Source: PVC group bacterium (lineage in GTDB: Bacteria; Verrucomicrobiota; Kiritimatiellia; SS1-B-03-39; UBA6053). Taken from it: DNA of 6,025 nt. Every line of letters begins with the position of its first letter. Position 1 is the stretch's first letter. The notes below the pieces were generated by a model. It did no database searches. It was not told the origin of the DNA and saw nothing but the letters and a program-made list of their open reading frames with translations. The stretch is taken from the NCBI GenBank assembly GCA_003565815.1, contig PXAS01000395.1:1-6025 (forward strand). The letters are read 5' to 3'. Positions 5,735 through 6,025 of this stretch are shown here, in pieces. The position numbers and the translations under genes were made by a program.

Positions 5735-5760
5735 GTACCCATCCCCAACCCAAGATCAGA

Positions 5761-5829
5761 ACCCATCCGTGTGATCAGTGGTTGTTCCCCCCATAAAAAT
5801 CCGTGCCCATCCGTGTCAATCCGTGGTTC
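5761..5829. repeat. ATCCGTG cluster with one ATCAGTGGTT word
   Basis: ATCCGTG occurs at 5765, 5799, 5809 and 5819; the last three are exactly 10 bases apart. ATCAGTGGTT at 5774-5783 is the reverse complement of the AACCACTGAT at 5915-5924. Read on the minus strand the cluster becomes CACGGAT words after AACCAC, the same layout as the CACTGAT clusters with T replaced by G. Confidence 0.8.
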
Positions 5830-5832
5830 CTT

Positions 5833-5854
5833 ATCGGCAAGGGACTTCCGATCT
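5833..5854. repeat. ATCGGCAAGGGACT module, copy B
   Basis: Matches 5628-5649 at 21 of 22 positions (T replaces G at 5847), which shortens the perfect arms to ATCGG (5833-5837) and CCGAT (5848-5852). Confidence 0.75.
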
Positions 5855-5912
5855 GCGAACGCTTCCGAGTCCCGGATTTAGGGCCTGTCGATTTATTTGC
5901 GAATAAGAAAAT

Positions 5913-5946
5913 TCAACCACTGATATCACTGATTTACACTGATAAT
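5913..5946. repeat. CACTGAT cluster, copy B
   Basis: TCAAC is followed by CACTGAT, CACTGAT and CACTGAT starting at 5918, 5927 and 5937, with the same 9-then-10 spacing as the cluster at 5677-5709. Confidence 0.8.
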
Positions 5947-5980
5947 AAAATATTAGGGGTATTCACTTTGCTGGACTAAC

Positions 5981-5994
5981 CACTACATCTTGTG
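5981..5994. promoter_or_regulatory. Single NrdR-box-like palindrome
   Basis: CACTACATCTTGTG is an imperfect palindrome close to my recollection of the NrdR operator core (about CACTATATCTTGTG). NrdR represses ribonucleotide reductase genes and normally uses two boxes about three helical turns apart; only one is visible, with no second at the expected distance on either side within the window. It may precede a gene past the right edge. The call is tentative. Confidence 0.25.
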
Positions 5995-6025
5995 CTTTGG
6001 TATCCCCCTCTGACGGCGAGAATCC

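Larger units (their letters stand above)
5460..6025. other. Gene-free region filled with inverted and short periodic repeats
   Basis: About 565 bases after the terminator hold no convincing gene on either strand. They contain a 17-bp inverted repeat, two related short palindromes, two copies of an ATCGGCAAGGGACT module, and several clusters of CACTGAT or ATCCGTG words at 9-10 base spacing. An NrdR-box-like palindrome lies near the right edge. A minus-strand open frame at 5364-5753 crosses the terminator and these repeats and is judged spurious. A gene may begin just past the right edge. Confidence 0.75.

Noticed and set aside
5364..5753. 129-aa minus-strand frame in the repeat region
   Set aside because: Runs through the terminator and several inverted repeats, with no ribosome site or recognisable domain.

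Overview
The window carries five convincing genes, all on the + strand. They are framed by repeat-rich non-coding DNA at both ends. The genes are moderately GC-rich with a strong preference for C in third codon positions. The right-hand flank holds short 'CACTGAT / ATCCGTG' repeats that I associate from memory with environmental bacteria of the Planctomycetota-Verrucomicrobiota-Kiritimatiellota-Lentisphaerota group. A diderm bacterium of that group is my best guess, but the taxon is an inference and weakly held.

Layout, left to right. Positions 1-183 are a tandem array of ~70-bp units, each built from perfect hairpins and cut by the left window edge. Positions 184-309 are a leader with a strong hairpin (265-287) just before the first gene. 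Then comes a compact gene block: a class II glutamine amidotransferase / asparagine synthetase-like enzyme (310-2190); a left-handed beta-helix O-acyltransferase (2180-2935, overlapping by 11 bp); a small membrane metal-dependent hydrolase of the YdjM/DUF457 type (2937-3476, one base after the previous stop); and, after a 76-bp gap with its own ribosome binding site, an NAD(P)-dependent sugar-nucleotide epimerase/dehydratase-like SDR (3553-4536).

Amidotransferase, hexapeptide acyltransferase and extended SDR together suggest a surface glycan (exopolysaccharide, capsule or O-antigen) modification operon: the SDR would shape a nucleotide sugar, the amidotransferase would amidate a sugar acid or similar acceptor, and the acyltransferase would acylate the glycan. 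No glycosyltransferase, flippase, polymerase or exosortase is visible here, so this may be one part of a larger locus. The place of the YdjM-like protein in such a pathway is unclear.

A 232-bp gap with a good sigma70-type promoter separates the operon from a fifth gene (4769-5383), a small lipoprotein with a hexaglycine linker and a Trp-rich C-terminal domain. It ends at a textbook rho-independent terminator (5426-5459). The last ~565 bp hold no gene but a dense set of inverted and short periodic repeats, and near the right edge a single palindrome resembling an NrdR box.

I see no CRISPR array, tRNA, rRNA, transposase or clearly new defence or mobile system. The most unusual material is the repeat architecture at the two ends and the YdjM-like gene inside the glycan operon.
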